A program made the translations under genes and the position numbers. Shown here one piece after another: positions 1 through 10,429 of a stretch of DNA of 64,000 nt. Each line of letters begins with the position of its first letter. Within the stretch, counting starts at the first letter, position 1. The notes below the pieces were generated by a model, which had not been told where the DNA came from, did not search any database, and was given only the letters and a program-made list of their open reading frames with translations. The stretch is from Pelodera strongyloides (Eukaryota > Nematoda > Chromadorea > Rhabditida > Rhabditidae), in NCBI GenBank assembly GCA_036852015.1, contig JAANDG010000232.1, positions 124,001 to 188,000 on the forward strand, read 5' to 3'.

Positions 1-1043
1 TCGAGGTATTTTGGTCCCATGAATTACTATAAACATTAACCACCATGTAAATAATAGGCTAAATATGTATAGAAGTAGACATTGTAGTGTGTCTAATTAT
101 CGAGCATTATTGCAGTTGCTCAAGGACAAGTCGCGTTTTCCATATTTGACTACGGCTCCAAGAAGCTTCAGGACAGATATTGGCGAGACATTGTATTCCC
201 TTCGAAAACCTCGCTCTGCCGATACACGGACGATGGACACCATACTAGGTTGGTGATAATATATGCTCTTTCAAATTATGCATATTTGAGCTTATTATAA
301 GCCTGCATATTACTTTCTTTTTCACTTACGATATTCACATTATCTTGTTTCAGATTTCTTCACATGTGGTCTCTGTCCCGGTGACGAAGCAGAATATGAA
401 TCGTATCGTGCTGCTCTCTGCACCACATTTGATCACGCAATCAAAGAGATAAGACGGTATTTGCACTTGTTTTCTATTGCTTACAAGGGAACTATGCCTA
501 TACCACCTTGTTAATCTTACCTTAGCATGAAAATGCCATTTAAATAGCATGTAAATACCATTTACATTTTGCATACACAATTATAGGTCAAAATAGTTCG
601 ACTATTGCATGGTTTGCTCATTGCAGGCTGACACGAGAAGAAAGATCAAGACGACCACACGAAGCTTTTCGTTCCGAAGCCTTTTATCAGGTTTGTTTAC
701 TTTATAAAAATTCCGTTTTCGGATGATTGGTGCACGTACTCGAAGGTTATTGTCTCTTTATATACTATCCAGTCATATGCCTTATGAAGCACGAAAATTG
801 ATACATTTCTTATTATTCATATCCTATGTGCTCTCAGAATCACCTATTGTTTTCATTTCATTACAGGTAATTCTGGGCTACATATCAATCGAAGAGTATA
901 CGGGATTGCCACAAGTGGAACGCGAGTCGGATCCTGCAGATTCTGAAAGAGGCTCTGATAATTCCGAGATTACCAACTCAGGGTCTTGTGGTCAACCCAG
1001 TGACAATTCTCATCTCCAGAACGGTGATCTAGTTGTTGAATAA
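1..1043 (+). CDS. 3' part of an uncharacterised gene (at least four exons)
   Basis: I do not recognise this protein. Four phase-compatible exons can be joined: 116-248, 354-456, 627-690 and 867-1043, ending in TAA at 1041-1043. A further upstream exon may end at position 5 (GAG followed by GTATTT), so the gene starts outside the window. The joined tail is about 158 residues. It contains FFTCGLCPGDEAEYESYRAA, a stretch rich in Arg and Glu (LTREERSRRPHEAF), then GYISIEEYTGLPQ and a Ser/Asp/Asn-rich acidic C-terminus. Two reading frames are open through exon 116-248, but only the one beginning LLKDKSRFPYL matches the phase of the next exon. No membrane segment or signal peptide is visible in the part present. 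The exon structure is well supported; the function is unknown. Confidence 0.6.
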
Positions 1044-1502
1044 GTGACTTTTTTATATCCGGTTTTCATTTGTTGTTCTTCTTTCTTCCTGTAATTCCTA
1101 TATACCTCAAGTATTTCCTTGAAACAGGACAGTGTATTCGTTACTATAGGTGTGTTATTTTTTTCCTTCAAGCAGGGTATTTTTAGTAGTTAACTATGTT
1201 AATGTATGGTTATGTATCCTGTGTGCTTGTTCACACTGTAATCGATATTTACGTTGTTGATTTGTATGGTAACTTACCCTACTCTATGACCCACGTTCTT
1301 GCGTAGTAATATATAACACTATGTCATTGATACCGTCTTTAGTGTGTTCAATAGCTCATGCGTTTTGCCTTTTATAATGGTTTCTTGTCCAGTATTAATT
1401 AGATTTAGCCTAATTAAGTTGAATTACTGTATTGTGAATTGTTCCTGTGCCATATATTGCTTATGTTCTCGCTTCCTGTTATTCCTCGTTGCTTGTTGAT
1501 GA

Positions 1503-1508
1503 AATAAA
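1503..1508 (+). terminator. Candidate poly(A) signal of the 5' gene
   Basis: AATAAA lies about 460 bases after the stop codon at 1043, in T-rich sequence. It is the nearest canonical signal to that gene. The 3' end itself cannot be placed. Confidence 0.4.
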
Positions 1509-1682
1509 TGTTTTTTTTAATTACGTGTGCAATTGCCAGAATTATTGGTTTTGTTATTTTGGTTTTATTTACGAAAATAATGAGTGGAGGTGCGGTCGCT
1601 GATTAATAAATAGTGTATTCTAAAAAACACTTTCGCTACCGTAGCCATTACAGTAGTTGCTACATAAATTCCGAAACGTGCC

Positions 1683-1758
1683 GGGCTCCGTTCCGAGTGA
1701 ACGTACGTGGTACGCACTCCGGCACGCGTACCCCGTACGTTCACTCGGAACGGAGCCC
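1683..1758. repeat. Perfect 24-bp inverted repeat (CpG-rich palindrome cluster)
   Basis: The arm at 1684-1707 (GGCTCCGTTCCGAGTGAACG then TACG) is the exact reverse complement of 1734-1757, with a 26-base spacer that is itself built from GTACGC/GCGTAC words. Because the block is palindromic, near-identical peptides appear on both strands and should not be read as genes. The word CCGTTCCGAGTG recurs at 5960-6410. Confidence 0.85.
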
Positions 1759-1959
1759 CGTGCGCTTCTCTACCAGAGGTGTCCGTCCGTGTCGTCATTT
1801 GTTCGTCATCTATGACCGTCTTCATTCTAATTCTATTCTTTGTTGTGTTTCTTGTTTCCTTTTCGCTTTTCCAGTAAATTATATGTTTTGGCTTAAAACA
1901 CTGATCATAATCCTTCAAACACTTGGAATTAGTATTTCTTTTATCATATTAAGCAAAGA

Positions 1960-2720
1960 ATTAGTATTTCTTCTTGTTGTGCAAATCGTATACTTCGCTC
2001 CATTTGTCATCATAGCATTGATGTTTATCGTAAAGCTTATGTTACTTATTGTAGGCCCCTGCTTGAGTATGCAACCTCCGTTTGGTCGCCGTACCTGAAA
2101 AGTGAGATTGACGCTATTGAAAAGGTACAGCGGCGTTTTACTAAACGTGTGCTTCGTAGAATTGACAATGACTATTATAACTCGTTTTCCTATTCTGAAC
2201 GTCTTGTTGTTTTTGGTCTCAAAATCTCTCCATCAATCGTAGAATTTTGTTCGATCTCATTGAATGTTTCAAAATTGTCCGAGGTTATAATGCACATCCG
2301 GTTTTGGCAAACATGTTTCAGGTGAATCACAGACCACGTCGAAAATGGTAACTCTTTAACTCTTATTCAGGCTTCTGTTAAACTTACCCAATCTCTGTTC
2401 TCGTTTAAGCACAGGCCACTCGTTTGTGGAACCTACTTCCTGATAGTATTGTTCTTTAGAGTTCCGTTGATTCTTTAAAACCCGCATTGACGAGCTTGAT
2501 CTAATCGAGCTTTATGAAGTAGCAAATAGAAACATTCACCCTTAGTTATTCACATGTACCTTCATTCCATTGTTGTACATAGTTTTTGTCGCTTGTTATA
2601 TGCGCTTTGTTACTCTCACTGTTATTTGTTTTGTTGTTGTTGTTATATTATTGTTGTCGTTTTTTTTGTCTTCCGCTTTACTTCGGTGTACACTGAATAA
2701 AGTATTCATATATATATACT
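1960..2720 (+). mobile_element. 5'-truncated, frameshifted LINE (CR1-like) 3' end
   Basis: From about 2030 the sequence encodes AYVTYCRPLLEYATSVWSPY followed by EIDAIEKVQRRFTKRV, the familiar C-terminal reverse-transcriptase segment of CR1-type non-LTR retrotransposons. After a frameshift near 2220 it continues with LFDLIECFKIVRGY, then, after further breaks, LWNLLPDSIV and a segment containing DELDLIEL. Internal stops and frame changes mean it is dead. The 3' tail is at 2668-2718: CTTCCGCTTTACTTCGGTG, an AATAAA at 2696-2701 and a short TA-rich end. The same tail occurs alone at 27050-27096. The left boundary is uncertain; in-frame similarity fades near 1960. The clade assignment is from motif memory. 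Confidence 0.75.
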
Positions 2721-2790
2721 TATAGATAATCGATTGGACTGTCGAGCTTTTTCTTTCCTGTTTCTGAGCAGGAGATCGTACTGTCACATT

Positions 2791-2797
2791 TTAGATG
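2791..2797 (+). promoter_or_regulatory. Splice acceptor abutting the NECAP start codon
   Basis: CACATTTTAG is followed at once by ATGAGTGAGG. No in-frame upstream exon is seen, so this is a likely spliced-leader trans-splice site that would leave no native 5' UTR. The alternative is a 5' UTR intron with an unseen upstream exon. Confidence 0.5.
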
Positions 2798-5700
2798 AGT
2801 GAGGAATACGAAAGCGTCTGCTTGGTGAAACCCGAGGTGTTCGTGTACAGGATTCCCCCGTTGACGACTAACAAAGGACACAAGTGAGCGAATTCGAATG
2901 TGTTTTGGTTGGGGCGCGTTCGGGATTGATTTTTCCGAAAGGAAACTCGGCCAAATCCTCGTTCGGGATGGACATTTTGGAAACGTTCTAATGCTTGGAG
3001 AAAACAAAAAATACAGTATGAATTAGCATGGGAAATTTGAAAAATATGCGCGGAAAACGTTTTTCGCAAGCTAATTCATACTGTATTTTTTGTTTTCTCC
3101 AAGCATTGGAACGTTTCCAAAAAGTCCATCCCGAACGATGAATTTGTACGGTTTACTTTCGGAAAATCAATCCCGAACGCGCCCTTATCGCACTTAGTGG
3201 TCGGCTGACTGCAAAGCGCGGACATTTCCATTGGGATTGGGCCCGGAAGTTTCCAAACAGACCACGTCCCACCTAGCTGATTACCTGACTAAACTAACCA
3301 AACCGTAACCTACTTTTTACAGAGCCAGTGAATGGAACCTCGACAACCCAGACTGGACTGGCCGCATGCGTTTGGTTTCCATTGGAAAGAAATTGGAATT
3401 GCGCCTTGAGGATAAATCAGGTGAGCCAAGTATGCCATTCAGATTCAGTGCGTTTGCTCCATGTGGTAGTTATTGTGAATGTGAAATTGTTTGGTCAAAT
3501 CTCGCTTTGGTTTTATTTCCCCGTGTCGGCATATTCCGGTGTTTAGTCTAGTGTTGCGTGTGTATTCTGCGTTTGGTTAATATCATTTTGAAAGAAAAAA
3601 TAGCCTGGGCATAAATCAATGCATAACATTACGCACCCTGATTGGCGTTGACTTGCCCCTCCCCTTACAAGGATATATAAGGCGTAGACGATGACCCACG
3701 CTATAAACTGCAACGCTACATGATAAAGTACATAGGAAAGCAGATCTGAGAAAAATAATACTGTACTATTTTTTATTTTGAAAGTGAGTTTTGGCCCCTC
3801 AAAGTTTGTGTTATGCTCCATTTCAGGCCATTGTCACATGCTGCCAGGAAGACTGAAACGGTCATCTCGTAGTGTAGTGGATAGGGTTGCAGGCTGCTGA
3901 GCGGAAGGTTACGGGTTCTACTCCCCCCTACTGAAACTATTTTTGCATTTTTTTCCGAGATTTTTTTTTGAACATACCTTGAATAATTCATGGCAAAACA
4001 ATTATTTTTGTATTTCAACAAGTTTAGGAATGTCCATTACCCATTTATGCACTATTCCGGGCAAAAAACAGGTAAGTTAATTTTCCAAGTTTATCATGAA
4101 ATCACTGATGGTACCCATGGAGGAAACATCAGCCGAAAATTATATGATGGTAAACAACAACAAAATGACTCTGAAGCATAACCTTCACAGTTTCAGAGTT
4201 CCATAAGACATAAGATTGAAAATTATGTATATTTTATTCTATATGACTTATTGGAGTTTCTGATTATGTGTTTCTGATGTGAGAGCATGAAAGAAAGATC
4301 TATGTGACCTTCTACAGATTCTGTGACCATGTGTAGAATTCGATAGACTTCCTCTCCTTCAAGATGACACACACTGACAAAACACGACAAAGAACGACAC
4401 GCAACATTGAATAGTATATTTCCTTCTAGTTAGGTTAGAGTTCGGAGAATGGCAGGAGGGCCCCCATAATTCGCCTTTTCGTTTCAAATTTATTGTAGTT
4501 TGTGCCGTGATTTAGCAGTGTGTTGCATCTTGAAGGAGAGGAAGTCTATCGAATTCTACACATGGTCACAGAATCTGTAGAAGGTCACATAGATCTTTCT
4601 TCATGCTCTCACATCAGAAACACATAATCAGAACTCCAATAAGTCATTAGAATAAAAATCTAATTTTATCTTATGTCTAGGAAAACTCTGAAACTGTGAG
4701 TTATGCTTCAGAGTCATTTTGTGTTGTTACCATCATATTAATTTTGGCTGATGTTTCCACCATGTGATTTCATGATAAACTTGAAAATCACTTACCTGTT
4801 TTTTGCCCGGATAGGCATAAATGGGTCATGGACATTCTAAGTTGGTGAAATACAAAATAATTGTTTTGCCATGAATTATTCAAGGTATAAGTTCCAAAAA
4901 ATCTCGGAAAAAAAAAATGGAAAATAGTTTGCGTAGGGGGGAGTAGAACCGTAACCTTCCGCTCAGCAGCCTGCAACCCTATCCACTACACTACGAGATG
5001 ACCGTTTCAGTCTTCCTGGCAGCATGGGACAATGGCCTGAAATGGAGCATAACACAAACTTTGAGGGGCCAAAACTCACTTTCAAAATAAAAAATAGTAC
5101 AGTATTATTTTTCTCAGATCTGCTTTCCTATGTACTTTATCATGTAGCGTTGCAGTTTATAGCGTGGGTCGTCGTCTACGCCTTATATATCCTTGTTAGG
5201 CTATTTCCAGCAAATAGAGCGATTAAAATGTATTACTCTTACTCTACGTTTCGGCAACTCAGCTAAGCGATCATCTTCAACTTATCTGTTTCGTGGAATT
5301 TTGGGGTTTTTTTCATCATTTTTTTTTTCGAATGAATGCTAATGCATATTTAGGTGCACTATATGCGAAGGCGCCAATTGACAACTATCCGGGAAAAAGT
5401 ATCGAACCAGTCACAGACTCGTCTAGGTAAACATTCTATTTTTTTAATAGAAATTTATATGTTTGGGATCGATAAAGTGGTCCAGCTTTTTAAGGTATTC
5501 AGTTACTTCTTCCCTTAGCCTTTTGGTACTTATCTTGGTTAATCTAATAAAAAAAATGGTTAGTAAAGCTCAAATCATCTCCGAAATCGCTTTTAACCGT
5601 GTTTTATTTTGGTATGCAAATCGGCAAAATTTTATGAATTAGACGAACTATATCTCCACGCAGTGAACACGTGTCTCCTGTTATCCATGGAGAGTACTAG

Positions 5701-7553
5701 GATTCATGAGTTGTCCTGATTTAATTGCTGCCTCACTTCAGATACTTCGTCCTACGGTTAATGAATGATTCCGGACAAACGGCATTTGTTGGCCTAGGCT
5801 TCCTTGATCGTGGAGATTCGTTTGATCTGAATGTGTCACTTCAGGTGGGTAGTTAGTGAGAAGCTAGAAATTTGTTCTTTTTTCGGTTTTTGTCTTTAAA
5901 AATAAAAAAAGGTAAAGAAAGCTGAAAAGTAATAAGTAATTGAAACTCTCTGGTAGCCAAACGTACCGAGTCCCGTTCCGAGTGTAGATCCCGGTACGCG
6001 CTCCGGAGTGCGTACTGGGATCTTCCACTCTGACCGTCACACCGACCTTCCCGACGAAAATTCAAAAAAATTCAAATATTGACTACGGTAGTTTTGGCAC
6101 TTTTTAATTTACTCTTCACACATTTTGCGAGATTCGAACCATTGACCTATTTCCTAGAAAGCAACGCATTAGTCACTGCGCTATCCACACACGCGTGCCA
6201 ATCGTGCGTTAGTGGAATTCTTTTTCGCCTTTGTTTAAAAAATCGATTATGAACTCGGAACGCGTACCGAGACCTACGCTCGGAACGGTACTCGGTCCGT
6301 TTTCAAATCGGTACGTAACCGCATTTCGTTCCGAGTACTCGGCCCGTGCACCCGGTGCGTTTGCTTGCAAACGGACCGCGCACTCGGAACGGTAGTCAGT
6401 TGTGTTTACGGTGCGCGAAACATAATTATCAATTGTGTATTATGATCTGTGTTCATCCGTAAAGAATAAAAAACAATAATAAGTATCTCCAGTTATACTC
6501 GCAAAAGTTGTACCATGACTTACATGTAGTTGCAAATGACCACGAAATGCTACCTTCACACCAGCAGTTTAATTGTTATAGTTAGCTTTGCAAGGAAAAT
6601 ATTAGTGCAAGCAAACGCGATTGGTTTTTCCATGGCGTTAATTGGATGGGATAGTTCTTACTTCTGCAATATTTTAGGACCATTTCAAGTACCTGGAAAA
6701 GGCGGCAGAAATTGAGCAACAAAGTGTGTCTGCTCCGGCCGGACCGAAATTGGACCTGGGTTTCAAGGAAGGACAAACTATTACAATTAACATTGGAGTA
6801 TGTTTTTTTTGCCGTTATTGTTGTTTTGAAGTGGTTTATGGTTACTCAATCCTTGTTTAACTTGTTTCGCTTTATAAGGCCAAGGTATTCAAGGTAAGGT
6901 ATATGCTTTATGTGCACATTTGTTTCGTTACTATTAGCTGCAGAGCCAGAGCTGCACGCGCTAGGCGCTAGGTAATTTTTTTCATTTATTTATTCACGGA
7001 TTCACACGCCGTGACACCGTCGGTCTTATTTTATCTTGCTTTCGTTTAAATGAAGAATAATGAATATTTATTTCAGAAGAAGAAAGATGGTTCGACAACC
7101 CCTCGACCTCGTCCGGCTCCTTTAGCTTCTGGAGGATTCCCACTTTTACCACCCCCGCCCGCAGGGGGGCAAGTCGCTAGACCGAGGGGTATGTATCTAT
7201 TTGTTATTGTTTCTTGTTGTGTTTTTGTGTAGTCGGCTAAGTCAGCTCGCTTTTGGCCGGACGCTCCTCCTATTGTTCTTCCTCTGATTGTGAAGCAAGT
7301 GTTCAATCAATAATCACGAGTAGTTTTGAAATTAGACGCCGGAAGACCGATTATGAGTTTGTTGGTTTGGGAAGGAGATAAATGTTTATAAAGTTGTGTG
7401 TACCATATCACCGTATAGTGTTGCACCACTGCACCACACTCGGATTTCGGGTTTATACCCTTGTCTATCTTTTTAGGAACTGTCGCCGCGCCAACTTCGT
7501 CGTCGCAACCGCAATCCTCTTCAGCGCCACAGAGTAATCTGGACTTACTGTAA
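2795..7553 (+). CDS. ncap-1: NECAP (adaptin ear-binding coat-associated protein)
   Basis: NECAP is a clathrin-coat accessory protein that binds AP-2 and regulates its open state at endocytic sites. Seven exons join in phase: 2795-2883, 3323-3420, 5354-5426, 5742-5844, 6678-6797, 7077-7188 and 7477-7553, giving 223 residues (vertebrate NECAPs are about 263-275). The N-terminal PH-like (PHear) domain is clear: [53 protein letters not shown] and [20 protein letters not shown]. It is followed by the conserved [17 protein letters not shown] segment and a Pro-rich tail ([11 protein letters not shown]). The tail ends SNLDLL, which resembles a clathrin-box. The start is the ATG placed directly after TTTTAG (2791-2794). 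The stop TAA at 7551-7553 overlaps a perfect donor GTAAGT at 7550, so a longer C-terminus is possible. The introns carry three or more repeat elements. Confidence 0.93.
2912..3184. mobile_element. MITE-like inverted-repeat element in NECAP intron 1
   Basis: The termini GGGCGCGTTCGGGATTGATT and its complement at 3165-3184 are matched, and the arms stay similar for about 115 bases each around a loop of about 45 bases (centre near 3050). A second conserved inner block reads CATACTGTATTTTTTGTTTT. It is non-coding, and ORFs across it are artefacts of the inverted arms. No superfamily can be named. Confidence 0.8.
3861..3930 (+). repeat. tRNA-derived (SINE-like) block, left foldback arm
   Basis: TAGTGTAGTGGATAG resembles a pol III A box, and GGTTCTACTCC, 36-40 bases later, resembles a B box. 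The T-stem pairs poorly and the acceptor stem does not close, so this is not a functional tRNA gene. It is better read as a tRNA-like promoter remnant carried by the foldback element. Confidence 0.5.
4932..5002 (-). repeat. tRNA-derived (SINE-like) block, right foldback arm
   Basis: This is the reverse complement of the block at 3861-3930, with one base missing before the B box (ACGGTTCTACTCC). It shows that the tRNA-like segment was part of the element before it became palindromic. Confidence 0.5.
5958..6412. repeat. Palindromic GTTCCGAGT/ACTCGGAAC cluster in NECAP intron 4
   Basis: Two blocks, 5958-6045 and about 6248-6412, are built from CCGTTCCGAGT, GGTACGCGCTCCGGAGTGCG and ACTCGGAACGGTA words in both orientations. 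They flank an unrelated minus-strand tRNA-like segment. The vocabulary matches the palindrome at 1683-1758. The CpG density is far above that of the surrounding intron. Confidence 0.7.
6125..6195 (-). repeat. tRNA-like SINE remnant or tRNA pseudogene
   Basis: On the minus strand, GGATAGCGCAGTGACTAATG resembles an A-box region and GGTTCGAATCTC a B box, at tRNA-like spacing. T-stem pairing is poor and no clear anticodon arm forms. I therefore read it as a SINE or tRNA pseudogene, not a working tRNA. Confidence 0.5.
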
Positions 7554-7555
7554 GT
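7550..7555 (+). promoter_or_regulatory. Perfect 5' splice site overlapping the NECAP stop codon
   Basis: The bases CT-GTAAGT span the last Leu codon and TAA. If this donor is used with the acceptor at 8786, the reading frame stays open for 17 more residues and ends in TAG at 8839-8841. If it is ignored, NECAP stops at 7553. Confidence 0.5.
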
Positions 7556-8415
7556 TTTTATTATTTCATTTTAATTTGTTGTCTAACCGTACCGTACGTA
7601 CGTTCCCCCAGCCCTAACTCACTAATTGACATAATAAGAAGAGAAAAAAAAATTTTTGTTCGTGGGACGACAGTAACGCTCCACAACCCCGTAGTACTAT
7701 CGTGCATCTGTAGTGTCTTTCTAGTTTGGAACTAGGATTTAAAAACATATAATTTAGGGATTTCTAACCGAGGTTACGTCATTTGAAAGTTTGAAATTGT
7801 GAAGAAAGAATAGTCCCGTACGGCTGGTTGGTTCATTTGGTTGTGATTTTCTATTTTTGTGGTGAACCCATGAACAATTGTCTTTGCCAAGTAAGTAGTG
7901 TATTTAGCAACTTTATTTAGCTTTGTAAGAATTTGTAATTTTGGGTAAAGGTAGCTAAGTGTGTTAGTCTGAGTCGTCTCTATCCTGTCGCTTCTTTCGG
8001 TTTCGGATTGGTATAATTTAATTAGTTTAATTTATGAAAAAAGTCACTGCTATTGCTAAAGCAGTTCTATGCATGAAATTATTGTGTACGCGATTGGCAT
8101 AAAATCGAGCTTTCTTAGTGCAGTACATGCCTCATGCTTGCATTCAAGCTAAAGTAGTATGTGTGTTTTTTTGGGTACTAGGTACCAATTGAAGTATTAT
8201 TGCATTATATTGTAAGGTATTTTTTTGTATAGACTTTTATTTGACACACTATTTACTGTTGTTGTAAGTTGTATACTATCGAGAATCGTGCAGCGTTGGT
8301 TAACAGGAACCTGTTTTGATGTATTAGTTTGGCATTTCATTAGTGATATTTATTATTTGGCTTGGTTGCACAATATTTTTATTGCGCATGAATATCCATT
8401 GCATGTAGAACTGTA

Positions 8416-8421
8416 AATAAA
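8416..8421 (+). terminator. Candidate NECAP poly(A) signal
   Basis: AATAAA in TGTAAATAAAAGTATTT lies 860 bases after the NECAP stop and 365 bases before the acceptor that precedes the E2 gene. That is the usual order of poly(A) site then trans-splice site between genes of a nematode operon. Confidence 0.4.
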
Positions 8422-8596
8422 AGTATTTATTCATTTACTGATTGTTTCATGTCGCTCTCAACAATTTGCGTCATGTCGCTGTTATTATATCTAATCGAAT
8501 TTTATTTCGTTCTTTTTACGTTGGAACTTGATGAGGTTGAACCTGTTTCTCAAGTTTTCTCGATGACGTTCGTTAAAAAATTTTTCCCTAGAGCAT

Positions 8597-8750
8597 ATTT
8601 GTTTTAGTTTTTTCTAATAAGTTGGTGTTTTTTTAATTTAGAATATAAAAAGGCTCGGATTTAATTAAATATTTGTTTTAGTTTGTTTTCTTCTAATATG
8701 TTAGAAGTTAATAATTGATAGGTTTAGAACATAAAAGTCGAGGATTTGAA
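8597..8750 (+). repeat. Imperfect tandem duplication, about 75-bp unit
   Basis: TTTGTTTTAGTTTTTTCTAA at 8599 recurs in diverged form at about 8673, each copy followed by a TTTAGAA(T/C)ATAAAA block and a GGATTT block. It lies in the NECAP-E2 intercistronic region. I assign no function. Confidence 0.45.
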
Positions 8751-8780
8751 ATATTTGTGCATAAATATTAATTTTTAATG

Positions 8781-8812
8781 TTTCAGGGACTCGTCGGCAG
8801 CGTCAGCACATG
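8781..8812 (+). promoter_or_regulatory. Acceptor before the E2 gene (probable downstream-operon trans-splice site)
   Basis: TTTTTAATGTTTCAG at 8772-8786 is followed by 23 bases and the E2 start codon. No separate upstream E2 exon is visible. Read as cis-splicing from 7549, the same acceptor extends NECAP instead. Its dual potential is described in the findings. Confidence 0.5.
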
Positions 8813-10350
8813 GAACAGCGCTTAGGTTTGCAAATGAATAGGCTGGCCGTGGCCATGTCTGCACGTCAACGACCGGTGGCCGCCGAGCCGAGTGGAACCT
8901 GTATCGCGAGACTTAATAAGGACTACATGAAGCTGATGACGGTATGTTTTGACTTTGTCTGTTACTTTTGATCTTCCCCCTTTCATACTTAGAAGTTAGT
9001 GAGCCTTAATTTTTATTTATAGTTCTTTGAAAAAACAGCTGTGTTTGATTTCATGATTAAGGTATGAAAGCTCAAGGAACACTTAGTATCTAGCACGGCA
9101 CGGGATGGTATTCATCGAAAAAAAAAAATAAAGCATTATCTTGGCTACTGTACGAATTAAATGTATGTGTGTGTAAAGAAAGCGTTATGATTATTATTAG
9201 TCGTTTTCAGGATCCTATTGATGGCATAATTGTGGCTATGAAACCTGAAAACATACTCGAATGGCACTATGTTCTGCTCGGATCACCCGACACTCCTTAC
9301 TTTGGTTGGTTCATTGATTGATATTTTTGTGTGCTGTTATATGTACTTTTCACACACGGCTTATTTTCGAGCGGCATGAGTACGTAGTTCCAGAGGTGTA
9401 TGCTGATTCTGGATATTTCTACTTTTCACCTTGTAAATTACATTTAAGCGGTATGACGTGTGCTCTGTGAAAAGTATGCGGTTCAATATTTTCATCATGT
9501 TTTTTTGTTTTTTCGTACGCTTCCAAAGCAACATGAATTGGCTTTCTCTGATACATTTTTTTTGTGCTAATTAAAAAAAAATTAAGGTGGTGTTTATCAC
9601 GGACGCTTAGTGTTCCAGCCGGATTTTCCATGGAAGCCCCCAGCAATTTATATGGACACTCCTAGTGGAAGATTTGTTGTTGGACACAGGTTATTACTAA
9701 GATTTAATTTAATTCTTGCCGGGGAGTGTTGAATGAGCGAATATTTTTAACGCAGTACAACAGCCTTTTGTTGAAATTTATTTTGTACGCTGCATCCATT
9801 CCGTGTAGTCTGCAAGTCGCAAGTCTGCACTATACTGGCGATTTTTAGTCTAGATTAATTCGAATACAACCTATGGAAATACAGTTAAACTAGGGTTAAA
9901 CTAGATCTAGTCTAGATTAAACATTTTACGTTTTAAAAATTTTACCGTTTTATTTTCAGACTCTGCCTCTCAATCTCAGATTACCATCCAGAGTCTTGGA
10001 ACCCCGGGTGGTCAGTGGGATCAATTTTGGTGAAATATTTTTATTCTTCATTTTTCTTATTTTTTACTAGCTCTGCGGTTTTTTGGCTCGGAATGTATAT
10101 TCGTTTGCATGGCTGAACTGCATGGTGTACTCTCCCTCGACTACAGCGAGATGTACAGGCAATATGGTTTGAATCAATGTGAAGACTTGGAGATAAATAT
10201 AGGCATTTGTTTATGTGTATCTTTTAGCTGGGCGTGCAGAGCTTTATGAACGAAGAAGACCGAGCAGTGGGAACAGTTACACCGGCACCGTCACGGGCCA
10301 TACGCGAGGAATTGGCAGCCAAGAGCCTCGACTATAACAGACGGGTATAA
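8810..10350 (+). CDS. ubc-15: UBE2J2-like ubiquitin-conjugating enzyme E2
   Basis: The UBE2J/Ubc6 family transfers ubiquitin at the ER membrane in ER-associated degradation. Five exons join in phase: 8810-8941, 9211-9304, 9587-9689, 9960-10029 and 10228-10350, giving 173 residues. Diagnostic motifs are [49 protein letters not shown], the UBE2J-type TPSGRF, and HRLCLSISDYHPESWNPGWS with the catalytic Cys at about residue 112. The start chosen is the first ATG after the acceptor at 8786. Family members usually end in a C-terminal membrane anchor (human UBE2J2 is 259 aa), but none is seen here. The reading ends CGG GTA TAA, where GTATAA could be a donor at 10345 leading to unseen exons beyond the satellite. 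The symbol rests on recalled synteny with C. elegans and is the least certain part. Confidence 0.9.
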
Positions 10351-10429
10351 TAATATTACTTTTTATCATTATAGTAAGGTTGCCGAGGATCTCTAGCAGT
10401 TCAATCTCCCAGTAAAAAGACTTTTGAAG

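Larger units (their letters stand above)
1044..2794. other. Intergenic region between the 5' gene and NECAP
   Basis: Besides the palindrome at 1683-1758 and the LINE remnant, I see only AT-rich sequence: the 3' UTR of the upstream gene to about 1530, and a short stretch at 2720-2794 that should hold the NECAP promoter or trans-splice acceptor. No other gene is supported. Confidence 0.5.
3664..5201. mobile_element. 1.5 kb foldback element with tRNA-like blocks in both arms (NECAP intron 2)
   Basis: The left arm runs from about 3664 to 4365 and its reverse complement from about 4527 to 5201, with a unique loop of about 160 bases. The outer ends read TACAAGGATATATAAGGCGT and, on the other side, ACGCCTTATATATCCTTGTT. 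The arms differ by scattered substitutions and small indels, so they are not an assembly mirror. Each arm carries a tRNA-like block at 3861-3930 (+) and 4932-5002 (-). There is no transposase. The AT-rich loop has no recognisable content. Confidence 0.85.

Noticed and set aside
116..248. An alternative frame of the first exon reading VAFSIFDYGSKKLQDRYW
   Set aside because: It looks protein-like, but its phase leads to a stop in the next exon, whereas the other open frame joins cleanly to all three downstream exons.
1565..2098. Overlapping ORFs on both strands sharing a RVNVRGT...VHSERSP peptide
   Set aside because: The shared peptide is produced by a perfect DNA palindrome at 1684-1757, and the + strand ORF then runs into the LINE remnant in a non-coding frame.
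3861..6195. Functional tRNA genes at 3861-3930, 4932-5002 or 6125-6195
   Set aside because: The A- and B-box-like words are present, but the T-stem and acceptor stem do not pair properly; these are tRNA-derived repeats or pseudogenes.
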